Shown: positions 13,588-14,575 of the stretch, one piece after another | Position numbering within the stretch: position 1 is the stretch's first letter | Layout: every line of letters starts with the position of its first letter | Made by a program: the position numbers and the translations under genes | Notes under the pieces: model-generated | What the model was told of the DNA's origin: nothing | Databases searched by the model: none | Seen by the model: the letters and a program-made list of their open reading frames with translations, nothing else | Source of the DNA: Aliikangiella sp964411875 | Lineage (GTDB): Bacteria; Pseudomonadota; Gammaproteobacteria; Enterobacterales; Kangiellaceae | DNA: 14,575 nt | Reading direction: 5' to 3' | NCBI GenBank assembly: GCA_964411875.1 | Contig: CAYPMT010000060.1 | Coordinates: 1-14,575, forward strand

Positions 13588-14575
13588 CAATCAACTTCAC
13601 CGCTCCATGCAGCTGGTCCTGCAACAGTCATCAAGTCACCATTTTCATCAGCCTGTTCATAACTTTGAATTAATTCATCATTAAGATACAAGCGTAGAAA
13701 GTCTCCATTTTCTTCTGAAGATACTTTGGTATAAAAGCTCACAACTTGTTCATTTAAGCTATCAGACAATACGTCAAGAATTGCCACTTCATCATCAGCA
13801 ACTACTGCAGTTCTTATACTAGTCGTTCCTTCATCTAAAGGCGAGTCATCTGAATCATCAAGTACCCAAGCATCGTTACCTCCAAGCATACCTATCACAT
13901 AATTATCACCTAAGCTTGGCTCTGATTGAGCATTCCCAATAACAATATTATCAATATCGACTCGATCAAGGCCATCACTAAAGGTATCATCTTTTTCATA
14001 GCTCCATCGTATACGCTGTGTGCCTTCAGGAACGCTTACTCTAACGGTAACCCAATTAAGCTCACCACTGAAAAGAACTCTTTCTCCATCAGGAAAAAAC
14101 ACCTGTTCATCATCAAAATAAAGTTTTAGTAAATCACCTCCAATAGCATTATCTTTCACCACTATTCCTTCAGTGGAAACACGAAGGTCAAAGGCTAGAA
14201 CAGTCTCTTCCGTAGAGCTACGCAAAACTTCAAGCGATGCGCTTTCACCATGGTCGATACTAGGCGTTGACAGTGCCTCAGAACCAACATCATTAGGTGA
14301 ATCATCTGGATTAAATATCCAAGCACTTGGGGTAAAAACAAAGTTATCTGGCAGGATACTACTCTGTTGAGGAAATGCACTGTTTATCTGTACTGGAAAA
14401 GCAGGAAGTTTAGCTGAAACACTATCGATCCAAGCCGTATCAGCCCCATCACCAAATGAACCGTCCTTTTTATACTCCCAACGAACAACATACCCCTCAG
14501 CAATGGCAGGCGGAAGATCTAAAGAGGTTAGTGTCGTCCAATCAACATCTCCAGAGAATTGCTCAACATTTTGTT
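13588..14575 (-). CDS. Repeat-containing surface protein, middle part; 5' end outside the window
   Basis: The frame is open from the right edge to the N gap, about 329 codons with no stop. The TTG at 14225 is internal. The sequence carries repeats of roughly 150-165 residues. Each begins FSG[DE][VL][DN]W, continues to a W-x-Y-[KE]-K-D...DG-x-D...[WD]-ID motif, then an AW(IF/VL)...DDSP segment, a Glu/Ser-rich strand region (TEETVLAFDLRVST, NEQVVSFYTKVSS), and a LLKLYFDDE or FLRLYLNDE strand. This pattern is common in secreted bacterial proteins with concanavalin/MAM-like beta-sandwich domains. It is acidic, with almost no Cys, as expected outside the cell. It continues past the gap to the GlyGly-CTERM-like end. 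Ligand and role are unknown. Confidence 0.8.
13938..14009 (-). repeat. Internal protein repeat motif, copy 2
   Basis: Encodes RWSYEKDDTFSDGLDRVDID and onward to NIVI, aligning with copies 1 and 3. It is preceded by FSGELNWVTVRVSVPEG, the counterpart of FSGDVDWTTLTSLDLPP near the window edge. Confidence 0.8.
14418..14483 (-). repeat. Internal protein repeat motif, copy 1
   Basis: Encodes RWEYKKDGSFGDGADTAWID and SV, the copy nearest the consensus seen in other bacterial surface proteins (Y-x-K-D-G-S-x-S-x-G-x-D-x-A-W-I-D). The distance to copy 2 is about 474 bp (158 residues). Confidence 0.8.

Noticed and set aside
1..14575. CRISPR arrays, tRNA or rRNA genes, insertion sequences and integrase or prophage genes
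   Set aside because: No regularly spaced repeats, cloverleaf-like segments, transposase motifs or long terminal inverted repeats were seen on reading; no computed search was possible.

Overview
The window looks like a piece of an AT-rich, probably marine or aquatic gammaproteobacterial chromosome. The best clues are a Pseudomonas-style comF / bioB-bioF-bioH-bioC-bioD locus, an E. coli-type DgkA, a clear SrkA (YihE/RdoA) kinase, an OmpA-like small beta-barrel, and a surface protein with a GlyGly-CTERM-like tail. I see no tRNA, rRNA, CRISPR array, insertion sequence or phage gene. Genus cannot be fixed from this sequence; an Oceanospirillales- or Alteromonadales-like relative is an inference.

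Layout. (1) Positions 1-60 may hold the 3' tail of an unidentified + strand gene. (2) Positions 271-1449 (-) encode a lipoprotein with a Sel1/TPR-like region and two TonB C-terminal domains. (3) Positions 1557-2606 (-) hold two genes: an 82-residue flagellar axial-protein-like peptide and a putative HExxH metalloprotease of the SprA-related family. A near-consensus sigma-28 (FliA) promoter stands in front of them, so the pair probably belongs to the late flagellar regulon. (4) About 2702-3604 (+) carries a 5'-truncated remnant of an outer-membrane beta-barrel gene, followed by its intact paralogue. (5) Positions 9609 down to 3658 (-) form one compact operon: bioB, bioF, bioH, bioC, bioD, a CvfB-like S1 RNA-binding protein, and dgkA. 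Genes in it overlap by 1 and 4 nt or lie within about 36 nt of each other, and a good sigma-70 promoter precedes bioB. (6) Running divergently, 9744-12903 (+) encodes ComF, a MATE exporter and SrkA, ending at a strong bidirectional terminator. (7) From 12981 to the right edge (-) lies the C-terminal part of a large repeat-containing surface protein, broken by a 10-N assembly gap.

Function. The bio operon supplies BioC and BioH (making and unmasking the pimeloyl-ACP methyl ester) and BioF, BioD and BioB (ring assembly). Only bioA is missing and must lie elsewhere. CvfB and DgkA appear to be passengers co-transcribed with biotin synthesis. The most intriguing part is the sigma-28-driven pair: a minimal rod/hook-like peptide next to a predicted secreted or assembly-linked metalloprotease. 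The second point of interest is the repetitive surface protein, whose stop codons beside the gap look like an assembly artefact rather than real inactivation.
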